Below are positions 1 through 12,200 of a stretch of 64,000 nucleotides of DNA, piece after piece. The stretch comes from Marasmius tenuissimus (lineage: Eukaryota > Basidiomycota > Agaricomycetes > Agaricales > Marasmiaceae): the NCBI GenBank assembly GCA_029532415.1, contig JAQOTA010000069.1, forward strand, positions 2,604,001 through 2,668,000. The letters are read 5' to 3'. The notes under the pieces were generated by a model. That model made no database searches. It saw nothing but the letters and a program-made list of their open reading frames with translations, and was not told the origin of the DNA. The translations under genes and the position numbers were made by a program. Position 1 is the stretch's first letter, and every line of letters begins with the position of its first letter.

Positions 1-2830
1 TGGCTGATCCGCCGAGCCACAGGTGATAGTGATTTGTCGCCGTCAGGTACCAAACACAATAACAATCTGGAATGGGCCACCTACTGTTTTGACAACAGTT
101 CCGCAAATGGAGTACACCGTTTCAGCATCGATTTGACTCTATGAGTATCGGAAAGGAAGACAAGGAGAACCATTTTAAGCTCGATACTTCTATAGGTGAG
201 ATTGCTAGACCTCTTTGAGGACAGCCCATAGGGAATTTTGAAAAGCCTGAATTGGAAAACTTGGCATCAGGCCGAGTCTGACCCACGAGGATAAGGGTTA
301 CCCACTTCTCTTTAGACCCACACTTCACCCACGTCCTATGAACACAGGCCTTTCTGATCTTTTCCGCGATACTCTCGTCAGACTCGGTAGGAGGAACTGT
401 ATCTCATACACGTTGTTCGACTTCTCATTGGCGTATGGACTCGTGGTTCAAGCTACTCCAGTAACATATAAAAATGACAATGAGAACATCACAGAAAATG
501 ATAAGAATAGAAACCGACGGCTGAGAGCCACCATGGTCAATATTCCAACCGAAATCATTCCGTGTTCCAAGGATTAAACCTTGCTACCTCAAGTTGCAGA
601 AATAGAGACACCCCTTGTCAAAGACAAGAAATGATGCCTCCTCGACGGAAACATCAAGGCAAAGGAGTGTCGTATCTTCCTAAGAAGAAGTTTTAGACTA
701 TACAAAAGATCAGAGCTCCGTTCCGGTTGCGAGATCTGCAGGAAAGTGAAATGCAACTCGTTAGATAGGTCGGGTGCGGGTGGTTTGTGCTTAGTGGGTA
801 ATCGGGTCGAATGTATCAGGTTCCGTGACGAATCAATGATGGATAACGGCTCGTTCCATGTACACATGCACCCAGGTTTTGACATCACATGGGATCTCGT
901 CACCTTCGAAAAGATGGAACGAATTATGGTCGCTGCGAACGAGCTCAGTGGGCTAGACTTGTGCTGGAAGCCGGTGGCTCACAATTTACGCGGAAACGAT
1001 GTGATTGGAATAACGTTTGAGAAGCAGTTCGGACGGCTAATGCAACGTGCAGACAGGCGACTCGTGCGTACCTTGACAAGCTCCACCGTGATATGTATAT
1101 GGCAGCATTACTATTTTCAGTTCACTCATCACAAGAAAGGAATCGCCAACGTCGTCTGTACCTTCGATATCCTTTATATTTTTTTTGACTACTGAATCTA
1201 GGACGGTTGACCAGGGTTTTGCCACCATTTTTGGGGCTTTGATACTCAAAAGGGCCGAGACACATAGTTGTAAGACCAGGATGAAACCACAGTGTTATGT
1301 ACCATGAATAGAATACTCCAACTCTTGACATTGAGTTATAAATCTGGTGAAGATCTGTGCAAGTGGTAATCTGCTGGACTCCCCGTATGCTCAATGGGGT
1401 CGGGAATACCTCCTTCGGAATCCGTAGTGGGCGTCATAATCAGCCAACCATTCTATGAACTCGGAAATTTGAAAAATCGGTCCCTCCCCCGCTCGTTGAA
1501 TAGAGCACAATTTGTTTCGCTCCCTGCTTCTCCCCGACGATAGGGGTAAAAGCACTCATAGCATCTCATCTACTTCCAAACAGCCCCGCCTTTAGCGATC
1601 TCCTCAGAATCGAGTGGTCGAGACTGATGATAAAGAGACGATCGGGTTTGTCGACAGTGTTGACGAAATTTAAAATGGTCCGATTTCGGCCGTCGACCTT
1701 TACAATGAGGTTAATGAGGTCGACCTAAGTACATCTACGGCTTTATCCAATGATAACAAATCGTCTATTCCACGACCTCTTACTACATAGCATTCCTTCA
1801 TGGTTCGTACTTTCCACACACTCGGCCATCGCTCTATGTCGCCCTCTGCCTTACAAACTGTTCCCGATCTATTTCGAGTATTGTATAGTATGAGTCGATT
1901 ACTCGCCTTATACTTTATTGCCCTTGCATTGGTGTTACTTTCATCTTTTCGTTCTGCCTGCCATGATTGTATGATTCCTCTTCATCCCCTCTACTCCGAC
2001 TTATCTGTGACTCCTTGAACAAGGCGTGGATTTAGTCGAGTCACTTAGCACCACAGCTCACTGGTTTGGAGTGTTCCAATTCGACTTCCAGGTCAAAAAC
2101 TGCGTCAACTCCGAGGACATACTGTGCCTGCTGCGGTCTACGGGACGAGATGAGCTATATTCTCCGCTTCGGACTTTGCCGACAAGATCGCTTTCATCCG
2201 ACGCCAAGCACTTCAATTTGAGCGCTTAAAGCAGTTATGTAGGCCAGGCAGCAGTGCTGCGACGATCAATAGTAAATCATTACGGCGGCACTGGAACCGT
2301 GAACACGTACCTATTCACAGTGTCTAAAAGTCCTGTGTATCAATTTCTCCATAACTTGACCTCGGCAATGCGTATGGTCCGATACCGTGATCTCAAGTGA
2401 CAGAAGGGCTGCATATCCGGGGGAGTCTCTTCAAACATTGACCTCCTGAGCTGAGCCAGAGGTCGCTACTTTTCCCTGCCGTTTGGTATATCACAGCTCC
2501 CGAGAGCGGTGTTTCATTGATTATCCCGTAGCGTTGGTGTAGTATATACCTCTCACTGGTTCTCAGTGGCCCGTGCCCACTGGCACAATGGGTCGACGTC
2601 CTTGGAATGTTGACGAAGCCATCGTCCGGCTGAGTAATGAGGCTGAACCATATATTTCCTCTGAGCTCTCGTAACCGCGACCGTAGATCTCAATCAAGTT
2701 GCTGGTGTTGGGGAACATCGAGCACACTGTCACCTTCGGGGCAACATGAACGTCATCAAAAGACCTTGTAGATTAGATTAGATCAGATTCACAGCAACCA
2801 ATTAGGAAATAGAATCGCTCCTACGGCATC
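1..2830. repeat. Left copy of a ~2.6-2.8 kb diverged direct repeat
   Basis: This stretch matches 6334-8930 in the same orientation. Shared landmarks, with substitutions and small indels, are the opening tggctg..ccacagg motif (1 / 6334), the segment around gactactgaatctagga (1186 / 7525), ggcgtggatttagt (2027 / 8162) and cttgtagat.agatta (2763 / 8892). The left copy has an extra segment of ~250 bases around 1520-1790. The copy probably begins before the window. No transposase, reverse transcriptase, terminal repeat or target duplication is visible, so the mobile or segmental nature is undecided. Apart from the decayed ORF at 746-1195 I see no gene here. Confidence 0.75.
746..1195 (+). pseudogene. 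Decayed ORF inside the left repeat copy, unknown function
   Basis: An open frame of 149 codons has a relative in the other repeat copy (6918-7391). Both share the blocks DESMMD.GSFHVH, DFDITWDLVTF or its close variant, and GLDLCWKPVAH. Just upstream in the same frame lies a Cys-containing stretch (SGCEICRKVKC), which resembles but does not fit a Zn2Cys6 spacing. The frame is closed by TAG at about 691, while the sister copy stays open through that point, so the left copy has lost its 5' part. No known domain is recognised. Conservation of the protein frame between the two copies suggests it was coding when the repeat was duplicated. Confidence 0.4.
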
Positions 2831-3120
2831 ATTGCCACCCCTGGTGAGCTTGACGCGTTGCCGCCTTTCGTTTATACTCATCATGATCGTACCAGCCAAG
2901 AGCCAACAAATTCGCTCAGATCGCCGTGCGAGCACCTATCTCTCCATGCTGTCACCTTCATCTCAAGCATGTCACCTGGATCCGTTTAAATTTCGAGGAC
3001 TTGTTGAGGACCGGTGGTAAACTGATGGAAACATGCTTCCCTCGTCCCGTTTTCAAGGACTAAGGACGTGTGCACAGACTCAGAAATCAATACCTGGAAT
3101 CTACGAAATTTTCTATGACG
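2831..3120. other. Gap between repeat copy and transposon
   Basis: About 290 bases separate the end of the repeat from the target duplication of the Mutator-like element. A 62-codon open frame is present but shows no feature of a real gene. Nothing else is recognised. Confidence 0.4.
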
Positions 3121-3129
3121 TCTAGAAAC
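3121..3129. repeat. Left 9-bp target-site duplication
   Basis: The sequence TCTAGAAAC directly precedes the left inverted end and is repeated exactly at 3957-3965 directly after the right end. A 9-bp duplication is typical of Mutator-like elements. Confidence 0.85.
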
Positions 3130-3439
3130 GGATAATTCTATTTATCAACCCCCTTGATAGGCCTTTTCGTCGCTCGCTATTTGTCAACCCCCATGACATT
3201 TGAACCCGCCGAAAGATCTCCGGGACAGCTGCCAGGACTCCGGTTGATTAGATCATACTATACTTATCTAGGATTAGATACCAACGGATGACAAGATAAG
3301 ATATCGAGTGACCACCATTGCGCGCATCACCATATGAATCCAACGAGAACTGGTTCTTTCATGATGTTCGAAAGTTATCTTACATCTACAAACTTGCGAC
3401 GAGGCATCTATCATACGTCAGTAGCATATAGACATCAGT

Positions 3440-3628
3440 CTATGCTGCCAACCCCTCCATTAGCGGGCAGTTTTTACGTGTGTGTCCGGGTTTCCTGCAT
3501 ATACCACACCTACATTGTTGTCGTGCTTCAACTGAATCGTTGCCCTGCGACACTCGTGTAGGAATCCCCCTACTGCCTCCTCCTGCCCCACCGCCCCGGA
3601 TTTGACCTTCGATACCACTGGTGGCCAA
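3440..3628 (-). pseudogene. Remnant of MULE transposase C-terminus (zinc knuckle)
   Basis: A 62-codon frame encodes a Gly-rich linker followed by RCGICRKPGHTRKNC. This is a C-x2-C-x4-H-x4-C zinc knuckle, the usual tail of MULE transposases and also found in retroviral-type Gag proteins. The 9-bp target duplication and long inverted ends around it favour the MULE origin. No DDE catalytic region is present, so this cannot be an active transposase. Confidence 0.7.
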
Positions 3629-3652
3629 AAGTCGCGGTACCGCGACTTTTGG
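3625..3652. repeat. 28-bp perfect palindrome inside the MULE
   Basis: The arms are CCAAAAGTCGCGGT and its exact complement, centred on GGTACC. The right half is directly repeated at 3653-3668. It lies near the 5' end of the zinc-knuckle remnant and could form a stable cruciform or hairpin. Confidence 0.8.
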
Positions 3653-3956
3653 GTACCGCGACTTTTGGCGCTGGCGACAACGAGAGTTCGGGGATTATGA
3701 TTACCCATTCACCCGTCTTGAGACTTGGTGCATGGTGGCTTACAAGGAATGAGTGATTCGAGCTCAACTTGGGTAAGAGATCTTGTCGGACGTCTGACTC
3801 TACATGATTATCACGCAGGCTATCATATCTACCGGAGATCACTGACAGGTCCTGACAGCTATCCGGAGGTCTTTCGGCGGGATCAAATGCCATGGGGGCT
3901 GACAAATAGCGAAAGACGAAAAGGCCTATCAAGGGGGCTGATAAATAGAATTATCC

Positions 3957-3965
3957 TCTAGAAAC
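3957..3965. repeat. Right 9-bp target-site duplication
   Basis: Exact second copy of TCTAGAAAC, directly after the right terminal inverted repeat. Confidence 0.85.
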
Positions 3966-6333
3966 GTCACTAATGACTGGTGACCCCTCGCGATCAGTCA
4001 GGTGTGTGTGCCTTCGATTCATTCATATATGACGATTCCGACTGACCAGTGACTGGCCAACTTTCCCAAGCTAGCTTGTGACCGTGCTCCAGGATGAAGC
4101 TGATTCGAGAGATTACAACTCGAAGTTTCGAACGTTACTAGATTTCAAGAACAGAAGGCAGTAAATCTACGGGAGTTTGGGTATCGTACTTAAACTGGTG
4201 GATTTCTCCATTGTAAAAACCTACTAGTGTCGTAATTATCGCATCTTCCAACTGTATCGCCGTTACTCGACCCTTTAAATCCGTCCATCTTGCATACAAC
4301 TTGCAACCAACTTTCCCCAGCCTCAACGCTCAAGCAGAAGAGATTCAATTATCATATACCCGAGGATAGCTGTAGACGGAGGAGTGGACATGCAAGTTCC
4401 CGGGTCTCACCGATTAGTTTGAAGATGGAGGACCTTAGTACGTGCCAATCATATTTCATCGTCATATCTTAGCTAACATATTGTCCTTTGGAAATCGAGT
4501 GTGGGAGTGATGTCGTCTCCGACAGACATACGTCATCTACAACGTCCTACGAAACCTTTTGCTGGTGCCACCGCTATGGTATGCTCTTCACGCTGCAGCT
4601 CTATGGCGAAATACTACGAGTCGCCAAGTATCGGATTCTGTCCTCACTCCCCAAAACCGATGTTCCTGGCGGGGGCCTTATAAAGGTTCGAATTATTCGG
4701 CCCACCCATACCACCTGCAGCTTTACTTTCCGCACCATTTTCGTACGGTGTACCATATTCTATCGGGCTAGCCCTGTCGAGCGAGGATGGAATTTCGAGG
4801 CCTGAGGCCAAATCTTGAACCTCTCATCGCGGAGACCGCTCCTTTTTGTTGCTATTGGAGCGGATAAGATGGTTCATGATTGAGCTTCGCGCTCAAGCAT
4901 CCTGAAACATCATTCCTGTTTATTATACCTACTTCTATACTGACGTTGGCTCACGTTCTTTAGTGAGAAAACTGGAGAATTTATGACTGTCCGAGACAAT
5001 GACAATCGTCGAATTACTGACCAGGTGTATTATATATGTCCCCGTGCGATACATCATAATCACTCCGTACTGGGATGCCTTGAAGACCCGCATAGCTCTA
5101 CATTATAATTGGTACTTGGGAGAACAGATACTGTAGTTATTCCATTCGTGTGACTACGAAGATTGAAGTCTGACCAAGCTCGACGTTGACTGTTTAAACT
5201 TTACAGCAAACAAAGAGCACACGCACGTGCACTTGAACACTTCGGGGTATCACTCGTTCTTGCGCTCTGTGTCCCAGAGGAAAAATCTTGTATATACGTA
5301 ACCTCCGACAGTTAAACCGCAATCTGACACGGGTCGCAAACGCGTTGACGCGCATCAGTCAAGGTCCGAAAGCCACGAGGACCATCCAAAAATGGTAACC
5401 AGGTTGGGGAGCTATGCCCTGTGGGTCCCTCCCGTTCTGAATCATGGCGCTGGAGAACCACAAAGTAAAATTGGAAGTCCTCCTGTATGAAGTGGAGCTA
5501 ATCTAATATTTTGTATTAAGCTTATTAGCGAAAGATAATGTACTTGTATGATAGTGAGACGAGCAAATAAATAGAATAGAAACTGTCCGAGCCTTGAATG
5601 AATATGCGTCTATGCTACAATTCTAGATGGTGGCGGACTAAAAATACAAATAGAATGAGAAGCCAAATCATTTGGTGATTGGACTGGTTGGAGAAGGAGA
5701 AATGGTTGAGGATGGACTGCGATTACGATGGTTGCAAGTAGTATAGTTGGGGATTATTCGCGACAGATGGAGAGGGAGTTAAACATTCGTGAGCTACGTC
5801 GTGAAGCTGAGGTGAGTTCGGGGTCGCTTTGGCAGTGGCTGACGGACTTACGATGTGAGAGTAGTAATGGGCAATGGCGGGCAAAAGGTAGCGCTCTACG
5901 CGAGTCGCACTAGCTCCCTGGAGTGGCGGTTGACAGATAAGTAGGATGACAACGGGGGAGAATTTCGTGAGACATCACCGTACGGGTTACTTCCCACCGC
6001 TGCAGCTGGGATTGGTGCACCTCCCGCTACTGTCGACTTTGGATTGGCAATTGTTACAATACTGGGAAGGCATGATTGTACTGAACGTTTGGGGTGCTGA
6101 AAAACATACCTCGCCGTAGTTTAAAAACCAAAAGCTGAACGCTCGTATCCGTCACTTATGCCTTGTCCTGACGCGCTTCCTGGATCAGCTCAGAACATTG
6201 CTCAGAGTTGCAGTGAACCTAGTAATGATTGTGTGTCCAGTGAGTCCGGCTGTACCTACTGGAGCAAACAAAAACATTTTTACCAGGTATTGATGAGCCT
6301 GATAGGGAATGGAGCACTGTTTTTGGTGCGGGG
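3966..6333. other. Gene-poor spacer between MULE and right repeat copy
   Basis: About 2.4 kb with only short scattered open frames on both strands, the longest being 105 codons near 4488-4805. None has a recognisable domain, a plausible splice partner or a relative elsewhere in the window. I see no RNA gene or repeat here. Confidence 0.5.
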
Positions 6334-8930
6334 TGGCTGGTCCATTCGTCAAACCACAGGCGATAGTGGTTTGTCGCCGTCAGGTACCAGACACAGTAGT
6401 AAGATGAATTGAGCTACCTGCTGCTTTGATGACGGTTCTGTAAATGAATTCCAATGTTTGAGCATCGATTTGACTCGATTGATATCGGAAAAGAAGACAA
6501 GGAGGACCGTTTTAATCCCGATACATCCGTAGGTGAGATTGCAAGATCATAGGAAATTCAAGAAGCCTGACCTAAGAAACTTGGCATCATGCTGAATCTG
6601 ACTCAGAAGGACGGGGGTTAGCTACTTTTTTTTGGACCCACACCTCACTCACGTCCTATGGACACAGGCTTTTAATATTTTTTCCGCGATACTCTCGTGA
6701 GACTTAGTAGAGTGAACTGTATCTCATGGACCTTGTTTCTTTATCGGCGTATGGGCTCGTGGTACAAGCTCCTCCAGTGACAAACAGATATAAAAGTGAG
6801 CTCATTAGATCAAACGATAAATTTAGGGACCGATGTTTGAGGGCCACGATCATCAATATTCTAACTGAAATCATTCCGTGTTTCAAGTGTTAAAACTTGC
6901 TACCTCGAGTTACAGAAATGGAGACACTCGACGTCAAAGACAATGAGTGGTTTCTTCTCGAGATAGACGATAAGGCAAAGGAGTACCGTGTTTTCCTAAG
7001 AGGAAGTTTTAGACCATGCAAAAGATCAAAGCTCCGCTCGGGTTGCGAGAGTTACAGGAAAGTGAATTACGACTCATCAGATGGGTCGGGTACGCGTGGT
7101 GCTTGTGCTTTGCTGGACGGCGATCAAGTGGGTAACCAGATCGAACATATCAGGGTCTGTGACGAGTCAATGATGGATGACGGCTCATTCCATGTACACT
7201 AAGACTTGCACCCCGATTTTGACATCACATGGGATCTCGTCACCTTCAAGAAGATGGAGCGAATAATGGTCGTTGCGAAAGAGTTCAGTGGGCTGGATTT
7301 ATGCTGGAAGCCGGTGGCTCACGAGTCACAATCCACGTGGAAACAATGTGATCGAAATATCGCTCGAAAAGCAGTCCAGATGGCAGCCTAATGCAATATG
7401 TAAACAGATCCCTCGTGCGTAGCTTGACAAGCTCCATTGTGATATGTATATGGCGGTTTTATTTTTTTTCAGTTCACTCATTACACGAAAGGAGTCGCCC
7501 ATGTCGTCGATATCCTTATTTTTTTTGACTACTGAATCTAGGATGGTTGACCAGGCTTTACCACCCTCTCTAGGGCTTCAATACTTACAGGGGTCAAGCC
7601 ACATAGTTGTAAGAGCAGGATGAAGCCATAGTTTTATCGACCATAGATAGAATACTGCAGCTTTTGAGAGGGTTGCAATCCCGGTAAGTGATGATCCGCT
7701 GGATTTCCCGTATGCTCAATGGGATTGGGGATACCCTCTTCAAAATTCCGTGATAGGCATCATAATCAGCCAATCATTTTATGAACTTGAAAAATTCTAA
7801 AATCCGTCCCTCCCCCCCTCGTTGAATGGAGGGCAAAGATTGAACAATGGTTGGAATTCACTCGAAGGTTGCATTGGGTTTTTTTCCAACAGTAAGGGGC
7901 ATTATGCTTCTTTTTTGTGATTGTCATGATTGAAGATGAGGAACCCAAACCTCATTCGAGACTTTGCAAACTTTTACTCACTAATTTGTTGACCCGATCT
8001 ACTCTCGTGTATTTTATATTGTATAAGTCCATTACTCCTCACCTTATTCCCTATCGCTCTTACGTTGGAATTGCTTTCGTCTCCTTCCTGTCTCTGCCGT
8101 GGTCGTATGATTCTCCATCTCCATCCCCTCTACTTCAACTTATGTGCAACTCTTTGAATGAGGCGTGGATTTAGTCCAGTCACTTGGCACGTCGCGCAGC
8201 TCACTGGTTTGAGGTGTTCTGACTCGATGTCTAGGTCCAATACCGCGTCAATCTTGAGTGTATATTGTGCTCACTGCGGTTCACGAGGCAAGATGAGCTA
8301 TATTCTCCGTTTCGGAGTTTGCCGACAGGATCGCTTTTGTCCACCAAACGCCTCAAATTGAGCGCTCAAAGCAATTATGTAGGCCCGGCAGTAGTGTTGC
8401 GATGATCAGAGGTAAATCAACAAAGTGGCACTGGAACTGTGAGCACATACTATTTAAATTATTCAGAAATTCTGAGTGTTGATCCCTCCATAATTTGACC
8501 TCGGCAATGCGTATCGTCCGATCCCGCAGTCTCAAGTGACAGAAGGCTGCATATTCCGGGAGTTCTCTTCAAGTACTGGCCTCCCGAGCTGTGCCAGAGG
8601 TCGCCACTTCTCCGTGCTGTTTGAAGTACCACATCTCTGTAGAACGATGTTTGATCAATCATCCCTTAACGTTGCTTTAGTACATACCTCTCATTGACCC
8701 GTACCTACTGGCGCAATGGGTCAACGTCCTTAGAATTTTGACGAAGCCAATGATCGTTCGGCTGAGTTATGAAGGAGCTCATAATGAGACTGAGCCACAT
8801 ATCCTCTCTCGTCATCACAGCTGTAGACCTCAATTGAGTTACTGGTGTTGGGGAGCACGACTGTCACTTGCCGGGCAAGATGAACATCGCTGAAAGAACT
8901 TGTAGATAAGATTATATTTACAGCGCCAAA
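6334..8930. repeat. Right copy of the ~2.6-2.8 kb direct repeat
   Basis: Direct-orientation counterpart of the segment starting at base 1, spaced by about 6.2-6.3 kb. The same landmarks occur in the same order. The right copy lacks the ~250 bases present around 1520-1790 on the left. Its last part, around 8890-8990 (cttgtaga.aagatt.. then attatctcaaagt.acgc and cagccaccac), is also found at 29361-29470, so at least the repeat end occurs three times. Divergence is visible by eye, so this is not a very recent duplication. Confidence 0.75.
6918..7391 (+). pseudogene. Decayed ORF inside the right repeat copy, unknown function
   Basis: The frame from the ATG at 6918 encodes about 95 residues rich in charged amino acids and ends at the TAA just after GSFHVH (7200). 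The homologous sequence continues directly afterwards (FDITWDLVTF..., GLDLCWKPVAH...) to 7391. Where the left copy reads FHVHMHP without a break, the right copy has a small insertion containing the stop. Each copy therefore preserves a different part of the ancestral frame: the right copy keeps the 5' part, the left copy the middle. Function unknown; both appear dead. Confidence 0.45.
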
Positions 8931-9958
8931 TTATCTCAAAGTGACGCCTCGGTACGCAGCCACCACATCACTATCTTACTGTGATCCTCTACGACCGCGA
9001 TGATCGATGAGCTCCAAGTCACAATGGCCTTCGTTTTCGAGGCAAGCTCCTGGATTCTCATGTACGGGAGAAGCCCAAAGAAGTCAAGTATGCTGGTTTT
9101 ATGCGTAATCTCCCCTCTGCTGACCACTCCCAATCCGTACTACGTGGATCATATTGCAGACGACCAGGCACATGCAATCCAAGTATAATTTCTCGTCAAA
9201 TGCTTTGGAGCATTCCAAAATAGCTGAAAAGAAGACCTTCTTCGATGTACTTGAGGCTCTACAGAAGATTAAATCAAGATCGTAATGGTTAGGCCTTCGG
9301 TGCGTGTATCAAACTTTTCGTCTTCGAGGATGACTCAGTGATATATGCTCTTCCAAGCTCATACTCACGAGATAATCCTGGTTGAACTATGAACATTACT
9401 CGTCGCTTCTCTCCGCTCATTCTCAATTCTCAAAGCCCACCGTACATCATCAGCGTGCACACTGCAAGGCAAAAACTCCATTCCGATAAACAATCCTTGT
9501 TATTCTTCCCAAGGCAGTTCGTTGATTCACCTGAGGAGCTGTGACGGCTGGGAATCTCCTTTTGTCAAGCGCGGCTGGAATTATCTCGGTTTATTACACT
9601 TTCCTAAATCTCCTTCCGGGTTCCCTGTTGATTCCACCTCAGATTCACCATATCCACATGTACAAAGCTCACTGCGACATGGTACGAAAGACTGGGTGAG
9701 CTATCCACCTCTCATGGGGGTTATCAATCATTATGTCTCACGCGTACAGCCATATGCACGGCTATTGGGGGCATATTGGGGGCGATTTCAGCCAACATTT
9801 GTCGATCTTAGCACAACTAAGCGCGAGCTTTACTTGAAAAATATCGAGGGTGTCGAGAGGTGTGAAGAAGCCAGAATCGAGACGGGTATCTTGAGGTACA
9901 TGTAATACCTAGGGTTCTCTATAAGCTATTTATCAAGAGCTCGATGGTGTGTTATCGG
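8931..9958. other. Spacer upstream of MYND-A; one unassigned ORF
   Basis: No gene is recognised. The longest frame (9522-9905, plus strand, 127 codons from a non-ATG start) has no recognisable motif, and I found no paralog or convincing splice sites for it. It may be chance, or a fragment of a lost gene. Confidence 0.4.
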
Positions 9959-9985
9959 TCACCTGATGGGAAGAACAGCCATATG
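9959..9985 (+). promoter_or_regulatory. Conserved MYND-family upstream block (gene A)
   Basis: TCACCTGATGGGAA lies ~205 bp before the MYND-A start codon. The same block occurs 180-230 bp before MYND-B, -C and -D. In the other genes an E-box CACGTG follows; here its place is taken by CATATG (9980-9985). Conservation against a diverged background suggests a bound regulatory site. Confidence 0.5.
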
Positions 9986-10166
9986 ATCTGAACAGCCTGT
10001 GCCACACTGCCAGCGCGACGTTGAAACCGACTCCGGGTCCAAGGCCGGTTTTCACCTAACCACCATCATCACTCCTACTTAGGTTCTCACAGCGAGAGCA
10101 CTACTACTAGCCTTTCCCTGACCCAGGCCGGCTGTACAAAACTATTCCCTACTGCTCCTATTCAAG

Positions 10167-12200
10167 ATGGAAAGCTTGGAATATCTTGCTTCATTGGATC
10201 TTCCATTCACCGCACATTGTTTGAGGCTGTTTCCTAGAGCAGGGTTGGCGCTTGAAGCGCTTCGCAGGCTCGGAGACCCACCTTCGAATACCAGAGTTGA
10301 CCTTTCGCAGCCTTCTCAACAAATCCGAACTGCGATCGAGGTTATGGGCTCATTAGCTGGAAGCCAGGAGTCCGCCGCTATCAGGACCAACTGGACATCG
10401 CTCATCAGCCTGTGGGTGAAGTTTCTCCTCGAGGATATCATTCTTGGAGACCAAGAACGACCTTTTACTCCGGAAGGCATTGCTGCATGGGACCGCATTC
10501 TTATGTACGTTCCACGGTGCTTTCTTGCGGCAATTCAGTTCAATGAGGAGGAGGAGGAGGAGGAGGAGAATAGACATTTCTGGAAGCTCGTGTCACCGTG
10601 CTTCGAGCCCCTCTGCACCCAGGTGTGGTACAGAGTGATTGAAGACTGCCATCGTACTTGGGACGCATGGTGCCAATTGATAACTCCACTGTCATTGTTC
10701 AAGAACAGCGATATAAGGAATGCCGTACCACCGCGAAGGGTCATCTACAAGTTTGATGAACGAACCGGACGAATCCTTCTCCATCATATCAACTTCCACA
10801 TCCCGAGAATCCACCGCATGCCGGACGGCATATTATCCACTGTAAAGATGTTCATCGACATGATTATAAAATACGGCAAGCACAACCCGCTCATGTTTCC
10901 AGCGGTGATAGGCCACGCCATGCCTACCTTGATTAAACTCGCTTCGACAATAATGTTTAGGCGGAAGACAGACCCCAGCTATCCTTCGACCGATGTCCTG
11001 GAGCAACTACACTCCTTGTTGATCACCACATTGCGATGTCTGTGTACATTAATCCGCGACTCTGGCTCAACAGAGATTGCTTTAGATTCGGGAATTTTGA
11101 AAGTTCTACGGCCGCCTCCGTATCTATTTGAATTAGATGATACGGAGCACTGTTCACGTCAGGAGGAGAAGCTTGCCCACTGGACGAGCTCCACCTTGCA
11201 GCTAATCTCGCGCTTCATTGTCTATCCCAATGCATTGCATTCATTCCTCGTCGCTGTTCGGAGGGTGGACGTTGACGGACTGGACGACGAGCTTTGCGGT
11301 AAATCACGCCTCACATGGGAGTGCTGGAGAGGGTTGAAGGATAAGGCTTTGCTTCTTCGGGACATAAGAAAAGCCATACGAGAAAACGGGTATATATCAT
11401 GCTCAAATGTGAATGGGGTACGCTTATTTCGACTTCGTGGTGGTAGCTGATAAGTATACTCACTCGTTCTCAGTGTCCTCTTTTCCGTCAATCCCGAGAG
11501 ACGGCTTCGCATCAAAGGATTCAGGAACGTCGCTTCCAATGCTCAGGGTGTTCCTGGGAGATCTACTGTTCGATCGAATGCCAGAGAGTTTCATGGAGCG
11601 AGCATCGACAAATGTGTCGGGCCATATCACAGAGCAGGAATAGTAGGTTCAATCGCAACTTGTACATATCTTGAATCTCATCGGCCATCTCTAGGGATAG
11701 TGCCACGGATTACATCACACTCCGATGCGACATTCTTTTCCGTACTCGTTGATTTCTTCGTCATGCACAACTCTGCATCCGTATTGAATAAAGTGGACAG
11801 TTATGTGGGCCGGTTATCCGAAGTCGAAACCTTGACACAGGACCAGCAACTTATCAAGGACAGAGCAAAAAATCCCATTCTATTTCTGAACTTCAACATT
11901 CCAGCCACACCGACCCCCGATAACTGTCTCCAGATTCTTGATCCAGCCACGCTGGCGAGCAAGCCCGAACTATCCTTCCATCCTCCTTGGCTAAAGCAAT
12001 GCAACGATATGTGGCATCACCCTGCCCTAGACGGAGATATGACCATGGTGGTAGCAATGTTTCCGTTGCATAATAAGGAAATTTGGATGGTCAAGACTTT
12101 ACTCTGCCGTCAAGATCACGGTCAGGCATATGCTCGCGTTAGCTACGCTCGCGAAGCCGAGATAGAGGATGATCTTTGCAGACAGACAGGGACGAGTTAG
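10167..12200 (+). CDS. MYND-A: MYND-finger protein with unknown N-terminal domain
   Basis: Three exons (10167-11417, 11474-11642, 11695-12200) join in phase into about 641 residues. Residues 1-~415 form a mainly helical domain shared with MYND-B, -C and -D, with hallmarks DLPFTAHCLRLFPRA near the start, WDRILMYVP, DERTGRILLHHINFHIP in the middle and TWECWRGLKDKA near its end. It has no name I recognise. A MYND zinc finger follows across the first intron: CSNVNG|CPLF, CSGC, YCSIEC, W-x2-H-x3-C, giving all eight Cys/His ligands. The C-terminal ~165 residues are also family-specific. MYND fingers usually mediate protein-protein contacts. A run of eight Glu (GAG repeats near 10545) is peculiar to this copy. 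The exon 2/3 junction is chosen by phase and similarity and is the least certain point. Confidence 0.85.

Larger units (their letters stand above)
3130..3956 (-). mobile_element. Short non-autonomous Mutator-like element (MULE)
   Basis: The element is 827 bp. Its left end begins GGATAATTCTATTTATC and its right end is the inverse complement; the inverted repeats run for about 120 bp with scattered mismatches. An exact 9-bp direct duplication (TCTAGAAAC) flanks it. These features fit the Mutator superfamily, whose elements have long terminal inverted repeats and mostly 9-bp target duplications. Inside, on the minus strand, is a short frame ending in a CCHC zinc knuckle of the kind found at the C-terminus of MULE transposases. 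The catalytic core is missing, so the element is an internal-deletion derivative that needs a transposase from elsewhere. The exact target duplication suggests a fairly recent insertion. Confidence 0.85.

Noticed and set aside
746..800. Zn2Cys6-like stretch SGCEICRKVKC
   Set aside because: Cys spacing (C-x2-C-x4-C) does not fit the C-x2-C-x6-C of fungal binuclear clusters, and the gene is broken.
1..9000. LTR retrotransposon as explanation of the two repeat copies
   Set aside because: No primer binding site, polypurine tract, gag/pol frames or TG..CA ends were found between or within the copies.
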